Assembly: GCA_963580285.1 (NCBI GenBank)
Contig: OY757010.1
Location: 222,537,234 to 222,601,233, forward strand
DNA: 64,000 bases
Origin: Lucinisca nassula
Taxonomy: Eukaryota; Mollusca; Bivalvia; Lucinida; Lucinidae
Direction of reading: 5' to 3'
Part shown: one piece after another, positions 40,401 to 54,900 of the stretch
Position numbering within the stretch: the first letter of the stretch is position 1
Layout: each line of letters begins with the position of its first letter
The notes under the pieces: model-generated
Seen by the model: only the letters and a program-made list of their open reading frames with translations
What the model was told of the DNA's origin: nothing
The model's database searches: none
Made by a program: the position numbers and the translations under genes

Positions 40401-42890
40401 TAGCTGAGCAAACAAAAGCTCTAAGAAATTTCCTTTCATTATATTGCCATTTGCTATAGAATTATTATGGGTTTGAGGTTGAGGTTAGGCAAAATAATCT
40501 ATTCCTTGGAGAAAATGGCTGATTGTCAACCCTGTCAGGTGATAAGGGCAGTAAATCAAAGGAATGACTCCGTCTACTCACAGAAAACAAAAATTTTCAT
40601 CTATTGTCAGTCGTTGTTTAATTAAACATTGTTTCGAAAGTCCAAATGTTATTTGAAGTGCACTATTGAGTTTTGAGTTCAGAGTTCGAATACATCATTC
40701 CAGTGGAAATTCTATTTCTCGTGCACGCATACTCAAGAAGTACGTACAAATAACGTCACAATTACGATCAACAACAACATACGCAAAACACGTAAAACGT
40801 TGAGTATTTTGGTGCTTTTTTCAACTTTGTGGTCGTAATTAGCAACCTAAGTTTTTTTCAAGACATGGTTCATATGCCAAAGTATAAAAGTGCATTTTAT
40901 GGAAAAAGATTATAAAACATGTGATAAATAATTATATAAGTATGTGTGCTTTCAATTGAAATCGGTTACGTTTCTTTGTTTTCTTTGAAATTTCAATATG
41001 CCATATATTTCATCTACAAAACAGATGTTGACTTGAAAGAAGATCTTTGACACAACAATACAGTCCTGTAGATTACTAGAGATTAACATACACAAATGCA
41101 ATTTATTTTACAGCATGTCAAGACAAGGAGAGCAACTGCGCCGACTATGAATCTAGCATGTGTACTCAGTATCGACCTTGGGCTACAGAACATTGCCCAG
41201 GCTTTTGTAACCTTTGTGGTGCACGCAGAAAACGTAAGTTCAAAACGTTCAAAAGTGAAAGCAATGCAAGACTAGGCACATTAAAAATGTTAATAAAGCA
41301 AAATGTCGTTTTAGATTATATATACGTTGTAATAACCTCTATCTCTTTTGAAATTTTAGATAACTTGTAAAAACGTACATGGTTATAAAACGTTTGTGAA
41401 ATTTGACACAGGTATGTGTTATTGGCTCTCAGGCCCAGTTGTTCAAAGCATCGTTAGCTTAACGAGCTCGTTAGTGGTCATATTGTATACAGTTCCAGCA
41501 AGATTAATTTTTAATTTTTTTTTTCCTGAACAAATGTGAGCAGCTATTGCAAAAGCTGCTCTTTTTTTTCAGCAAAAATATAAGCATATTTGCGATAATA
41601 AATGGTCAAAGTTTTAACGATACATTAACTAACGACATCGTTAATTTTGAACAACTGTCCCCTGGTCTGGAGGGGCCGGGTGTACCCGGGAAAAAGTCAC
41701 GACCTTCCATTGCAGAACTTTGCGTCTCACGTGTTGACACAAGTGGGGCTCGAACCACAGCGGTGTGGAGCTCTGGTGTAAACATTTAAATGTACTTGCG
41801 AGGGTTGTTTTCATATTTAAATTTAATTCTTGCGAATTTATTATTCACATAAATTCATAGCTCTGAAACAAATTTTACCTCATTTAACACCTAAAGTGAA
41901 TATCTGATTTTACTACATGCACCTGCAAAAAGGCAAATCGATTTTTGTGCTCAAAATAGACTGAAACAGACATTGTTTCTATATCTATGGTCTGCGCAGC
42001 AGTCAACGCTCTGTTTTCATTTGGAAGACCCACCACACGAGATGATGACATCTATCATAACAGTGAGGAAGACATTTTTCACAGCAACAATTCCATAGAT
42101 TTCTTTTATAGAAAGTAGAAGTAAAACAAAGATCAGGAATTGATACAATTAACTTACTCCATCCATAAAAGACACCAAAGGGAAACCCTCTTATAGAACA
42201 TATTCTTCTCTGCAATCAAAAATATACTTTGTCTAAATTTCAGAACAGCTTCATAATGGCGACACTTACAAGCACCAAAGATCTATAGAATGAAAAAAAT
42301 GTAAATCTCAATCTTTCTTACATTACACACAGATTTGATAACATGGGCCCCGTCAAGCGATTTTGGTACTTATCGCCTATGCGAGCAGCGAAGGTTCAGG
42401 CGAGCCTGCGCATCCGCGCAGTCTCGCCAGAACCTTCGCTGCTCGCTCATACAAGCAGTGAATCAAGAGGAACCTTCAGACAGAAAGCCATATCCCTGGC
42501 CCCTCTGAATGGCTGAGCATGCGCAGTTAAAATTTGTCATCACGGAATGCTCGAAGACCCAAATTCGCTTGGCGGGGCTCACATTATGTTATACTAAATG
42601 GTTTAATATTTATTGTGCCACTGAATTTTCAGGTGATGTAGCTGAACTGGCTCCTCCTTTGGCGGTTTCCCCATTCGTGGCAGGTACCCAACCCTTTTGC
42701 TTCATTTAGCAATCTAATTCATTTTGATTCACAGTTTTAACTTTGCAAGAACATTGTACGGCAGACTGCATGCATGGTAGTTAACCCAATCACGGCGGAA
42801 AACGTTTAATTGCGCACCGATGGGTCAGGTCTCAAATTTCATGGTGATTCCAGCGTAAAGGCTTACTTAGAATTAATATTTAATTTTATG

Positions 42891-42960
<70 letters not shown>

Positions 42961-45900
42961 CTTCGGGTTTAACGTCGCTTTCAACAATTTTTCAGTCATA
43001 TCACGACGGTGTCTGATTGCGACAGGGAGCTCAATGCTCACGTTTATAGTGCTGCCTCACTGAAGTATCATGTCCCAGACACATTACATGATACCACACC
43101 CAGTCACATTATCCTGACACTGGATCGACCAGTCCTAGTTCTACCCTGTAAATCTGAGTGCCAAACGAGGAGCAGCTAGTACCATTTTTTAACGACTTTG
43201 GTATGTCGCGGCCCGGGATCGAACCCGAGACCTCCCGTTCCCCGGAGCGGACACTCTACCAACTGAGCTATCGGGGCCTGTTTTATGTAGTGTTGCATGG
43301 TACTTGATGCACTGGTCTGGCCAATCGGAGTCTAACTATTGTTTTTTTTTCTTTTGCCCCACCATTTCTGTTATTTCTTGCTCTAGAATCCTCACCGTTG
43401 TTTCATCTCTGTGTTTGTTTGATTTTTGTGTTCACGGAGATGTTGCACTGATGAGTTAGGAGGCCCTTTGGTATCTCTGATGGGAGCTGTTGGTTAATTG
43501 TATCAATTCCTCATCATTGCCTCCACTTCTACTTCATGCCGACTGATCAAATTATTTGTCTACATCGCGACGTAAATAAGGGCGAGGATTGTGGCCAGGT
43601 AAAATCGATTTAAGCCACCCAGTGGAATTCGTTTCACTGACTGTTCCAAGGCGGTTCTTCTTTCGCGGTTTATTTTGTTATGGTTTGTCTTTGAGTGTGT
43701 ATGTCGCTTATATTGTTTTGTTTTGGATAGCCAATTGGCCATTTTGTTGCAAACTAATTGTTCTTTTGGCTTTCGGCTATTGATATTTCCATTAGGGTCT
43801 AGTTGTTTCATGTTTGTGTTTCTTTCCCTTTGGGGTCTCTGATGGGAGCTGTGGGTTTTTTGTATCGATTCCCGATCATAACTTTCACTTCTTTTTTTCA
43901 AGCGGACTGCACAAATTATTTGTCTAAATCGCAACGGAAGAAAGGACGAGAATTGCTGTCACGTAAAATTAATTTAGGATCCACCAGTGAAATACTTTCC
44001 ACTGAAAGTTCCAAGGGGGTTCTTCTGCCGTGGTATATTTTGATTTAGTTAGTCTTTGAATGTGTGTATCGCTTATATATGGTGTTTTTGATAATTGTTG
44101 GAAAGTAACTGCCCTCTTGGCTTCGCACTATTGGTGCCTTCATTAGGGCCTAGTTTTTCATGTTTGTATTTCTTACCCTATGGTGTCTCTGATGGGAGGT
44201 GTGGGTTAATTGAATTGATTCGTGATCATTGCCTTCACTTCTATTTATTGACTTTGATGATAAAATCCTAACGCTCAAGAACGTTTATCTTCAAGCAATA
44301 TCATTTTGTTTGAATGACACGTGGTTTACAATCATGTAAAACAGAAGTGAAGACAATGTTGAGGAATCGATACAATTACCTAGCATCTCCCATCCAAGAC
44401 ACCAAAGGGAAAGAAACACAAATATAAAACAACTTGTGGCCACGTAAACACGATTTAAGCCCCCACCCCAGTGGAATTCGTTTAACTAACCGTTCCAATG
44501 CGGTTCTTCTGTCGTGGTTTATTTTTGTTATGGCTTGTCTTTGAGTGTGTGTATCGCTTATATTATTTTGTTTTGGATAGCCAATTGGACATTTTCTGGG
44601 AAAGTTTGTGCTTGGTTTACTTTGGTGTCTCTGATGGGAACTGTAGATTAATTGTATCGGTTCCTGCTCATTGCCTTCTCTTCATGTTCACAAAAATGAA
44701 AACCTAACCAGCGGGAAGCCAAAATGACATTTACTTTCCCACAAAAATGACCAAACTGCTATCCAACAACAAAATATGTTAGCAATACAAACTTGCAAAG
44801 ACGAACTACAGTAGAACTTCGATGGCTCGAACACCGATGGCTCGTTTACCATGGATGTGTCGAACCCATTCTTGAGCCCCTATCGAAATCCTCTACATAA
44901 GAAATAGTGGAGGATAATTAAGGAGATTTTAGTCTTTTATCTTGCAAATGTATGTTGTGTGTACTCATTAGAATCGCCTCGATAAGGCGATTCTAATGAG
45001 TACACACATCATACATTTTCATTGTAGAACAAAGAAAAGATATCTAAAAGTATCTCGTTATGCCCCCCCTGACAGTAACTTCAGTGGCTCGAACTACCCC
45101 TGTCTCGAACAGATTTTCGAGGTCCCAAAGGTGTTCGAGCCATTGAAGTTCGACTGTAATGGGGTTTGGTAATTTGGTAGAGTAGTTGTCCAATAATAAA
45201 GAACAACAGAAAACACATCCTAAAACGGTCATTAAAAAGGTTTTTACTAGGGGTGGGGTGGGGGTGAGGGGTTTCGTGGGACAATCCATTTTACGTGGCC
45301 ACAATCCTCTCTTTGATTCTGTAATAGTTACACAAATAATTTGTTCAGTTCGCATGAAGGATTTCTAGTTCACTAGTGCAACATCTTTGAGAACATAACA
45401 ATCAGACAAATACTCAAACAACCACAGAGCTGAAACAACGATGAGGACTCGACAGCATGGAATAACTGAAATGCTGGAGCAGAAGAAAACCAAAAGTAAG
45501 GCTCCGAATGGCTGAACAATGATGGAGCACCAGGCACCAGCCCACATTACTTAAAATGTTAACCCTTATCTTGCTGTTCACGACAACCCCGATCTTTGGA
45601 AACAGTGTAGATCCAGATCAGATGGCTTCTGAAGAAGCCATCTGATCAGGATCTACACTGTTTGGCATTCAGTTTATGAATTTGTAGCAATAAATTAGAT
45701 CATGTAATTTGATTGGTTGATAGACAGAAATGGGTGTGGCTTAAATGAATATTCAGCAAGATAAGGGTTAAGTGTGTCTTTAGGCTGGAGCCGGCATAGA
45801 GACAAAGATCCGATCCGCCGGCATGCAATTAAGGAAGGAAGCAAAAGTATCAGTCGTCATTATGTTAGCTACCATGCATGCAGTCAGTTGTGTATTATTA

Positions 45901-48900
45901 ATGTTGTACCCAATCGTTTTATATCGAACAATGATTTTACGAAACAGGGTGCTGGGTATAACTGCAACTGTATATATTTTTGAAATAATATACCAAGAAT
46001 TAATATACCAAGTCACCATAAAATTCAGGTTCCGCTAGGTATGTTGCAGAAGATGTCCAACAGACATCTACAAAACTTAGAAAAGGCTAGCTGTTGGTTT
46101 ACTTTTGCTTCAGCATTTCAGTGGTTTCTTGCTGTTGAGTCCTCACCGTTGTTTCATCTCTGTTTTTTATTTTTGTTTTCTCGAAGATGTTGCACTGATG
46201 AGGTAGGATGCCTCCGTGCGGACTGATTACAAAATTATTTGTCTGTATCTCGACGCGGTTTATTTTTGTTATGGTTTGTCTTTGAGTGTGATTGTCACTT
46301 ATATTATTTGTTTTGATAGCCAGTTTGTCATTCTGTAGGCAATTAACTGTCCTTTTGGCTTTCCGCCATTGATGTTTCCATTAGTGTATAGTTATTTCAT
46401 GTGTGTGTTTCTTTCCCTATGGTGTCTCTGAGGAGGGAGCTGTGGGTTAATTATTTAGATTCCTGATCATTGCCTTCACTTTTATTTTGCGAAGTTTATG
46501 ATACGAAAACCCCGATTAAGAGGTTTAGCAGTTAATACTTTATTACGACTGTTGATGCCCGTTGAATGACAAGACACTGGCAAGCCGAATTATTTGCAAT
46601 ATGTAAACACCGTATGATGTCTCACGAGGAACGTCACCATGCAAGAAAGGAATTTCAAAATCAAAATCGTCGAGTTTATCGTTCATTTTGCATGAAACAA
46701 AATGAAAGTGAAGGCAGTGATCAGGAATCGATGCAATTAAACCACAGCTCCCATCAGAGACACCAAAGGGAAAGAAATACAAACATGAAATAACTAGACC
46801 CTAATGGAGACATCAATAGCGGAAAGCTAAAAGGACAGTTACTTTCCCACAAAATGGCCAATTGGCTACTAAAATAGAATATTGTGATTTTACGAAAACG
46901 CGGCTTCGGTATCAGAAGAATTTGCTTTATTTAATTGAAGTTTAAAGGGTGAATTTTACTGATGAAACCATCGATAGGAATAGTCAGTATTTAATTTATC
47001 ATCTCAATATCTAGTCGTCGCACTAAATAATAATCTCGGATTGTTTTCAACTGAAATGGACATAATGAAGTGTCTTTCATAACAGAACAAGAACAAATCA
47101 GGCACAAGGCGTGTACAAATTGTACCTCGAAATTCCTCCCCTTTTCACGGGGTAAATAATAGACTTAATTGAAAATCCCCTTCATAATTTACATTTAAAA
47201 GTTAACGTATACCACAATTGTGTATCTCGGTACTGCTGATAAATAGTATTTTTGTTTCAAACAAAAACATTCTCACAGTAGTGCATAAATCTAATACCTC
47301 GATATCTCCTCAGGTATAATAGATATCATTTTGTCGCAGTGACGTTGACATAGAAGCTTCTGCATAATTTTGTTATTTTTTAAAAGGGATACACCTTTCG
47401 TCGCGAATTTTCTTTCCTGTAACCTCTTCAACCAAACGTCTACTCGTAAATGAAATATGTTCTATGAAATGGTTATCCTTTGGAAACAAGGAATATACCA
47501 CAGAACTGAAACGTATGCCGTGTACAAGCTCCCTGTGTCAGACAAGTTAGTTTCAGCCAATTCGGTTTCAACAGTAACCCTCAAATATTTTCAAAATTCC
47601 GCAATGGAATCAAAGAGCCAAAAGAACAATAAAATACAAACTACACTATGACGAAGGGCATATAGACGTGTACGGCCACCACACGTTCCACTACAGCTGC
47701 AGTGTCGATTAATATATTCTATGAAATGCTATCCTTTGGAAGCACCAGAGAACTGAAAAGTTTGGAGTGTACAAGTTTTTCTCCGTCAAACTAGCTACAT
47801 GTGGCCAATACGGCCACATCAGTGATCCTTAAATGTTTTTTTAATTCAACAAAGGAATCAATAATCCCAACAGATAAGAAACTATAAACTACAATATGGT
47901 GAATGTCTGGGCGGTTTTTTACGGTCGCTACACATTTGTCGTTCATTTGGAGCAACTTCCTTTCTTAAAGAGTAGACCTACGGAGTCTAACTCTTTTGCT
48001 CCAACATTTCAGTGAATTCTTGCTGTCGAGTCCTCACCGTTGTTTCGTCTCTGTGGTTGATTGAGTTTTGTGTTCGCTTCCGATGTTGCACTTATGAGTT
48101 AGGCGGCCTTCATGTGGACTGAACAAATTATTTGTCTAAATCGCGGTGGAAGTAAGGGCGAGGGTGGCGATCGCGTAGTATCGGTATGAGCCCCCATTGA
48201 AATCCTTTTCACTGATCGTTCCAAGGCAATTCTTCTGTTGAGGTTTATTTTTATGTTTTGGATTGTCTTTGAGTGTGTGTATCGCTTTTATCTTTTTGTT
48301 TTGGATAGCCATTTGGCCATTTTGTTGGAAAGTGGCTGTCCTTTGGCTTTCCGCTATTACGCTTGTTATTTCATGCTTGTGTTTCTTTCCCTTTGGTGTC
48401 TCTGACGGGAGCTGTTGGTTAATTGTATCAATTCCTGATCATTGCCTTCACTTCTGTTCTACATTGCCGTGAGATAGACAAATATTGGATGAAGAATTGC
48501 CAGCCCTGAAGGTGTAAGCATTTAAACTTGTTTTCGGGCTAGACAATTTTGCATAATTGTTTTATTGATGGCGTAACTTATGAGATGTTTTGTAGCATTT
48601 TAAAGTAAGTGAAAGAAATAATTAGGAATGATTACCATGTCCTCACACCAATACAAGACACAAAAGGGGACGAAAACACAAACATAAAAACAACATCGCA
48701 ATAAAGAAAACGTCACAAGCGTGAAGCCAAAAGGACAGTAGCTCTCCCACAAAAATGGGCCAAACGGATATCCAACATAAAGAGATATTAGCAATACATA
48801 CATGCAAGATGACCTATAACACTACAAAACCACAACAGAAGAACCGCAATCGATCGGTCAGTAAACTACGCAATGCCTTTTTAAATATTATAGACGTCAT

Positions 48901-51900
48901 TCCGATTTAATTTCAAAATTCAATGCTGCACTTTAATCTCTTCTGCAACAAGGTCTATCGGAACCCGAATTTTATGGTGACTTGGTATATAAATTCAGAA
49001 AAATGTATACTTGCAATTACGTCAGCACCCAATTTCGTGAAATCATTCTTCGATATAAAAAGACTGGGTACAACATAAATGTTATACAACAGACTGCATG
49101 CATGATAGTTAACCCAATCACGGTTGACATCTGAGCTTCCCTCTTTAATTGCCACCGGTGGGCCGGGCCTCAGATCTATGACGGTTCTAGCGTAAAGGCT
49201 TACTGAGAATTAGAATATAATTTAATTTTATGTAATGTTGGTTGGTGCTCTGTCTCTGGTCGGACCCATCCGAGTCTAACTGATGGTTTTCATTTGCTCC
49301 AGCATTTCAGTGGTTACTTGCTGTCGAGTCCTCGCCGATATCGCATCTCTGTGGTTGTTTAATTTCTGTGTTACCGGGATGTTGCACTGATGGGTTAGGA
49401 GGCCTTCATGGGGACTGTACAAATTATTCGTTTAAATCGCGATGGAAGTAAGGGCGATGATTGCGCCACGTAAAATCGATTTAAGCCACCCAGTGCAATT
49501 CGCGTCACTCACTGTTCTAAGGCGGTTCTTCTGCCACGGTTTATTGTTGTCATGGTTTGCCTTTGAATTTATGTATCGCTTATATTTTTGTTTGGATAGC
49601 CAGTTGGCCATTTTACGGGAAAGTAATTGTATTTTTGGCTTTCCGCTATTTATGTTTCCATTTTGGTCTTGTTATTTCATGTTTGTGTATCTTTCCATTT
49701 GGTGTCTCTGAGCTGTGGGTTAATTGTATCGATTCCTGACCATTGCCTTCACTTCTATGTTACTGTTGGGGCGTCTAAATCGCGGCGGAAGTAAGGGCGA
49801 GGATTGTGGCCACGTAAAATCGATTTATGCCCCCCCCCCAGTGGAAATCTTCCACTGACCGTTCCAAGGCGGCTCTTCTGTGGCGATTTATTTATGTTGT
49901 TGTTTGTTACTTACTGTGTGTATCACTTGTGTCTTTTAATTTTGGATGGCCATATGGCCATTTTGTGGGAAAGTAACTGTCCTTATGGCCTTCCTTTGTT
50001 TAGGTTTCCATTATGGTCTGGTCGCTTAATGTTTGTATTTCTTTCCCTTTGGTGTCTTTCATGGGTGGAGTAAGTTAATTGTATCAATTCCTGATCTTTG
50101 TTTTACTTCTACTTTAACTCGATTTTACGTTGCCTCAATCCTCAGTTTGGGTTATGCCGTGTTTAAGACAAATAGTTTGTTCAGGCCACATGAAGGATTT
50201 CTAACTCATCAGTGTAACATCTCCTAGAACTTAAACGAATACAGAAATGAGGCAACGATGAGGACTCGACCACATGGAATAACTGAAGAGCTGGAGCAAA
50301 AAAAAAAATCAACAGTTTTACTCTGGTAGGCCCGACCAGAGACAGAGCATGAGGCACGAACCAACATTACTTTAACCTTTACCCTGCTGTAGGCTACAAG
50401 CCCTATTTTTGCAAACAGTGTAGATCCAGATCAGATGGCTTCTGAAGAAGCCATCTGATCAGGATCTACACAGTTTGACATTCAGTTTATGAATATGTAG
50501 AAATAAGTTGCATCAAGTAATCTGCTTGGTTCAAAGTCAGAAATGGGTGTGGCTTAATTGAATATTCAACAGTTTAAGTAAGTCTTAAGGCTGGAGCCGT
50601 TATTGAGTCTAAGGTCCTACCTACCGGCATGCTGTTATGAGGGAACCAAAGACATCAACCGGCATTGTGTTAACTACCGTGCGGGCAGTCTGTCGTATAA
50701 CATTTATAGTGTACCCAATGTTCCTATATCAGAAAAACGATTTTTCGAAACGTGGTACTGAAATCATTGCAAAGTAGAAGTAAAACAAAGATCAGGAATT
50801 GATACAATTAACTTACTCCATCCATAAAAGACACCAAAGGGAAAGAAATACAAACATTAAGCGACCAGACCATAATGGAAACCTAAACAAAGGAAGGCCA
50901 TATGGACAGTTACTTTCCCACAAAATGGTCATATGGCCATCCAAAATTAAAAGACACAAGTGATACACACAGTAAGTAACAAACAACAACATAAATAAAT
51001 CGCCACAGAAGAGCCGTCTTGGAACGGTCAGTGGAAGATTTCCACTGGGGGGCTTAAATCGATTTTACGTGGCCACAATCCTCGCCCTTACTTCCGTCGC
51101 GATTTAGACAAATAATTTGTTCAGTCCGCATGAAGGCCTCCTAACCCATCAGTGCAACATCCCGATAACACAAAAATTAAACAACCACAGAGATGCAACA
51201 ACGGCGAGGACTCGACAGCAAGAAACCACTGAAATGCTGGAGCAAAAGAAAACCAACAGTTAGACTCCGATGGGTCCGACTAGAGACAGAGCATCAGGCA
51301 CCAACCAACATTACATAAAATCAAATTATATTCTTATTCTTAGTAAGCTTTTGAAAACGCATGAAAACGGAAATGAATGTAATGATCAGGAATCGATACA
51401 ATTAATCCACACCTCCCATCAGAGACACTAGAGGGACAGAAACACAAACACGAAACAACCAAACCCAACGGAAACTCACACAAAAAAAAACAGAAAGCAA
51501 AAATGACAGCCACCCTCCTACGAAACGACCAACTGGCCATCCAAAAGAAAAAGACAAAGGAGGCACACCCACCCAGAGACATAAAATAAGCCGCGGCAGA
51601 AGAACCGCCCTGGAACGGTCAGTGAAAAGCATTTCACAGGGTGGGTGGTGGGCTTAAATCGATTTTTTTCGCGGCCGCATTCCCCGCCAAACTTCGGTCT
51701 AGACAAATTATTTGTTCAGTCTGCATGAAGGCTTCCTAGTGCAACATCTCCGAGAACACAAAAATCAAACAACCACAAAGTTGAAACAACGATGGGGACT
51801 CGACAGCAAGAATTAACTGATATGCTGGAAAACCAACAAGAAAACCAACAGTTTTAGCTTCTATGGGTCCAACATATATACTACTGAATTTATATACCAA

Positions 51901-54900
51901 GAAATCAAATTTAGACTCCGATAGACCTTGGTGAAGAAGATATAATAAAGGCATCAGTTAATATTCAAAGAACTAACAATGGACAATTCCTGATCTTGTT
52001 GATCCGTACAATGTGGCCATTTCCAGAATTATTTCTGATATGTTTGCCAATGGAAAGCCATAGGAAGGCTTCCAAAATCTCGGACATACACGTCTCGGTA
52101 ATTACTCCTTTTCTTCGTTCGGGTCGATGGGAATGGTGGCCGAAGCTTGCTTACCAAGTAATGCTTACTATCCGCGGACGCCTGATTACACTCTTCTTGG
52201 GTCCATGTCTGTTGATCTGAACATTGGTGTTTGCCATTTTGTCTATGGATTAATTATTTTGGATTAACGCGTTGGTACTACGACCTAAACTACATCCTAC
52301 TGAAGTACACCAAATGTGTTGACAGTTTGGGAAGCCAGACTTCTTCTGTCGCGGTTTATTTTGGTTATGGTTTGTCTGGGAGTGTGTGTATCGCTTATAT
52401 GTTTGTTTTTATCGCTTATATGTTTGTTTTGGATAGCCAATTGACCATTTTGTCAGAAAGTAACTGTCTTTTTGGCTTTCCGCTATTGATATTCCATTAG
52501 TTTATAGATGTTTCATTGGTGTGTTTCTTTCCCTTTGATGTCACTGATGGGAGCTGTGGGTTAAGTGTATCGATTCCTGATCATTGCCTTCACTTCTTTT
52601 TGTTACATTCACAATTATTTTTGTTTTGCAAATGGGCCCCGTCAAGCGATTTTGGTACTTATCGCCTATGCGAGCAGCGAAGGTTCAGGCGAGCCTGCGC
52701 ATCTGCGCAGTCTCGCCAGAACCTTCGCTGCTCGCTCATACAAGCAGTGAATCAAGAGGAACCTTCAGACAGAAAGCCATATCCCTGGCCCCTCTGAATG
52801 GCTGGGCATGCGCAGTTAAAATTTGTCATGACGGAATGCTCGAAGACACAAATTCGCTTGGCGGGGCTCAAATAATATTAGAACCTAGAGTGACGTTTGT
52901 GTCCATAGAATCGATTGAAGCTTCCCGATGGTTCTCACTAATGATCTTCCTAAGGCGGTGCTTCTAATTTTCTTTAATTTAAATGAGCCCCGCCAAGCGA
53001 TTTTGTGTCTTCGAGCATTCCGTCATGACAAATTTTAACTGCGCATGCCCAGCCATTTAGAGTTGCCAGGGATATGGCTTTCTGTCTGAAGGTTCCTCTT
53101 GATTCACTGCTTGAATGAGCGAGCAGCGAAGGTTCTGGCGAGACTGCGCGGATACGCAGGCTCGCCTGAACCTTCGTTGATCGCATAGGCGATAAGTACC
53201 AAAATCGCTTGACGGGGCCGAAATGTAGCTTTGTCGGATTTTCCGACGGGGCTCATCATGTTTTATATGCTTATGGTTGTGTATTATTATTATTATTTAT
53301 TGAATTTCATTTATTGTGCCTGTTGCATCTTGGTCACCTCTTGTGGGTATGTTTGTATGGGGGTTAACGACCCAGTCAACACTATTTTAGGTCATTTGGA
53401 GCCAGTCACTTTACATATGCACACTTATCCTGGGCAGGTTTATACGTAAGCGGTTAACCAGTGAAGTGCACATTCCATTCTTTCGCCAGAAACTGAAAAC
53501 TGCCCTGCTTGAATCAGGGGAAGGGAGAGAATGACCGTATTTAAAAAATCATGATCAATCTCCATGAAAGAATGTTGCCGACCCCGGCAGGGATCGAACC
53601 CGCGTCCTCCTGATCATGAGTCAGACGCGCATCCGACTGAACTACCGTGGCTGGCTTGAGGGATCTTGTTGCTGGGCTGATTCTGATTCGTCTGTTGCTT
53701 GTTTGTTTTCTTATTGTTAGTTGAGCCCCGCCAAACTAATTTGTGTCTTCCAGCATTCCGTCATGACAAATATTAACTGCGCATGCCAAGCCATTCAGAC
53801 GGGCCAGGGATATGGCTTTCTGTCTGAAGGTTCCTCTTGATTCACTGCTTGTATGAGCGAGCAGCGAAGGTTCTGGCGAGACTGCGCGGAAGCGCAGGCT
53901 CGCCTGAACCTTCGCTGCTCGCATAGGCGATAAGTACCAAAATCGCTTGACGGGGCCCAGTTACTCTTCCATTTGGTGCCATTGGTAGGCTATAATCATA
54001 GACTGTGGCGTTTCTTGGGCATCTATTTTTAAATGCTTGGAGTCAAGCTAATGTATGCAACATCATCAATTTAAGTTTATCCAGATTGGTAAAAACGTAA
54101 CACCAAGTTCTAGTTTTCTGGCTAGTAACATACTTATTTTGTTCATTTTTCCAAAGACGAAACTTCGTTAACCCAACTGAAGTTACTAGAAGACGAAGTT
54201 CCAGTTCAGACGTCAGAGGCTGCAGACGACAGTAGCGAAGTTACGGAGTTACAAAGCGAAGAAATTGTTATCCAAGAAAAATCCAACATCCCTGACAAAA
54301 AATTAAATTTTCTAGAAGGCGATGTAGCTGTCGAGAGAGCTGAACAGGCAGACGATAACATCGACGCCACCGGTTCGTTGGAAAGGGATTTAGACACATT
54401 GGCTCTTGGTATGAATTTGTTTATTTAATTGTTCGCAGGAACTCATATATTTCCTGTGTTATTTCATTTGATGTTTCTCAACAATCCCATTGAATTACTG
54501 ATTGAACTGCTGATATATTGTCTTGCAAAAACTCGATATTGGGAGAGTTAGTCACATATTTTTTTTTAGAAAAACTCACGCTTGGATATCAGTAATGAGT
54601 CTGCATTTATCAGGACATAGCCCTTTTAAAACATGCATAATAAAAAAGAAAAGGACTTAAACTTGTACCTTTAAGAAAATGCTGCGATGTATTTAAAAGA
54701 GATCAGTACGCTGGTATGACCGTTATTAATAAACAACTTTAGTCTTAGATTCTTTAAAGTGAAAAAAATCAATGTTGATTAGATTGGGAAACCCGCTTTA
54801 AAATTACAGTTCATTTGAAGTGAATGGCTAGCTACGAGTTTTCTCTTGACTCTGTTTGTTTCTGATGATAGAAAATTTTAAACAATATGATGGTTAAATG

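Noticed and set aside
43205..43280. tRNA gene (minus strand, good A and B boxes)
   Set aside because: It is the head of a 384-bp SINE with a (CA)n tail and a 13-bp target duplication.
52516..52967. ORFs with ASAQSRQNLRCSL or RAVSPEPSLLAHTSSESRG segments, recurring at 52974 and 53736
   Set aside because: Translations of the MITE-GC hairpin element, which recurs on both strands.
53575..53655. tRNA-like gene on the minus strand
   Set aside because: Shares a body and tail with two other copies (25965, 54895): a SINE head, not a functional tRNA.
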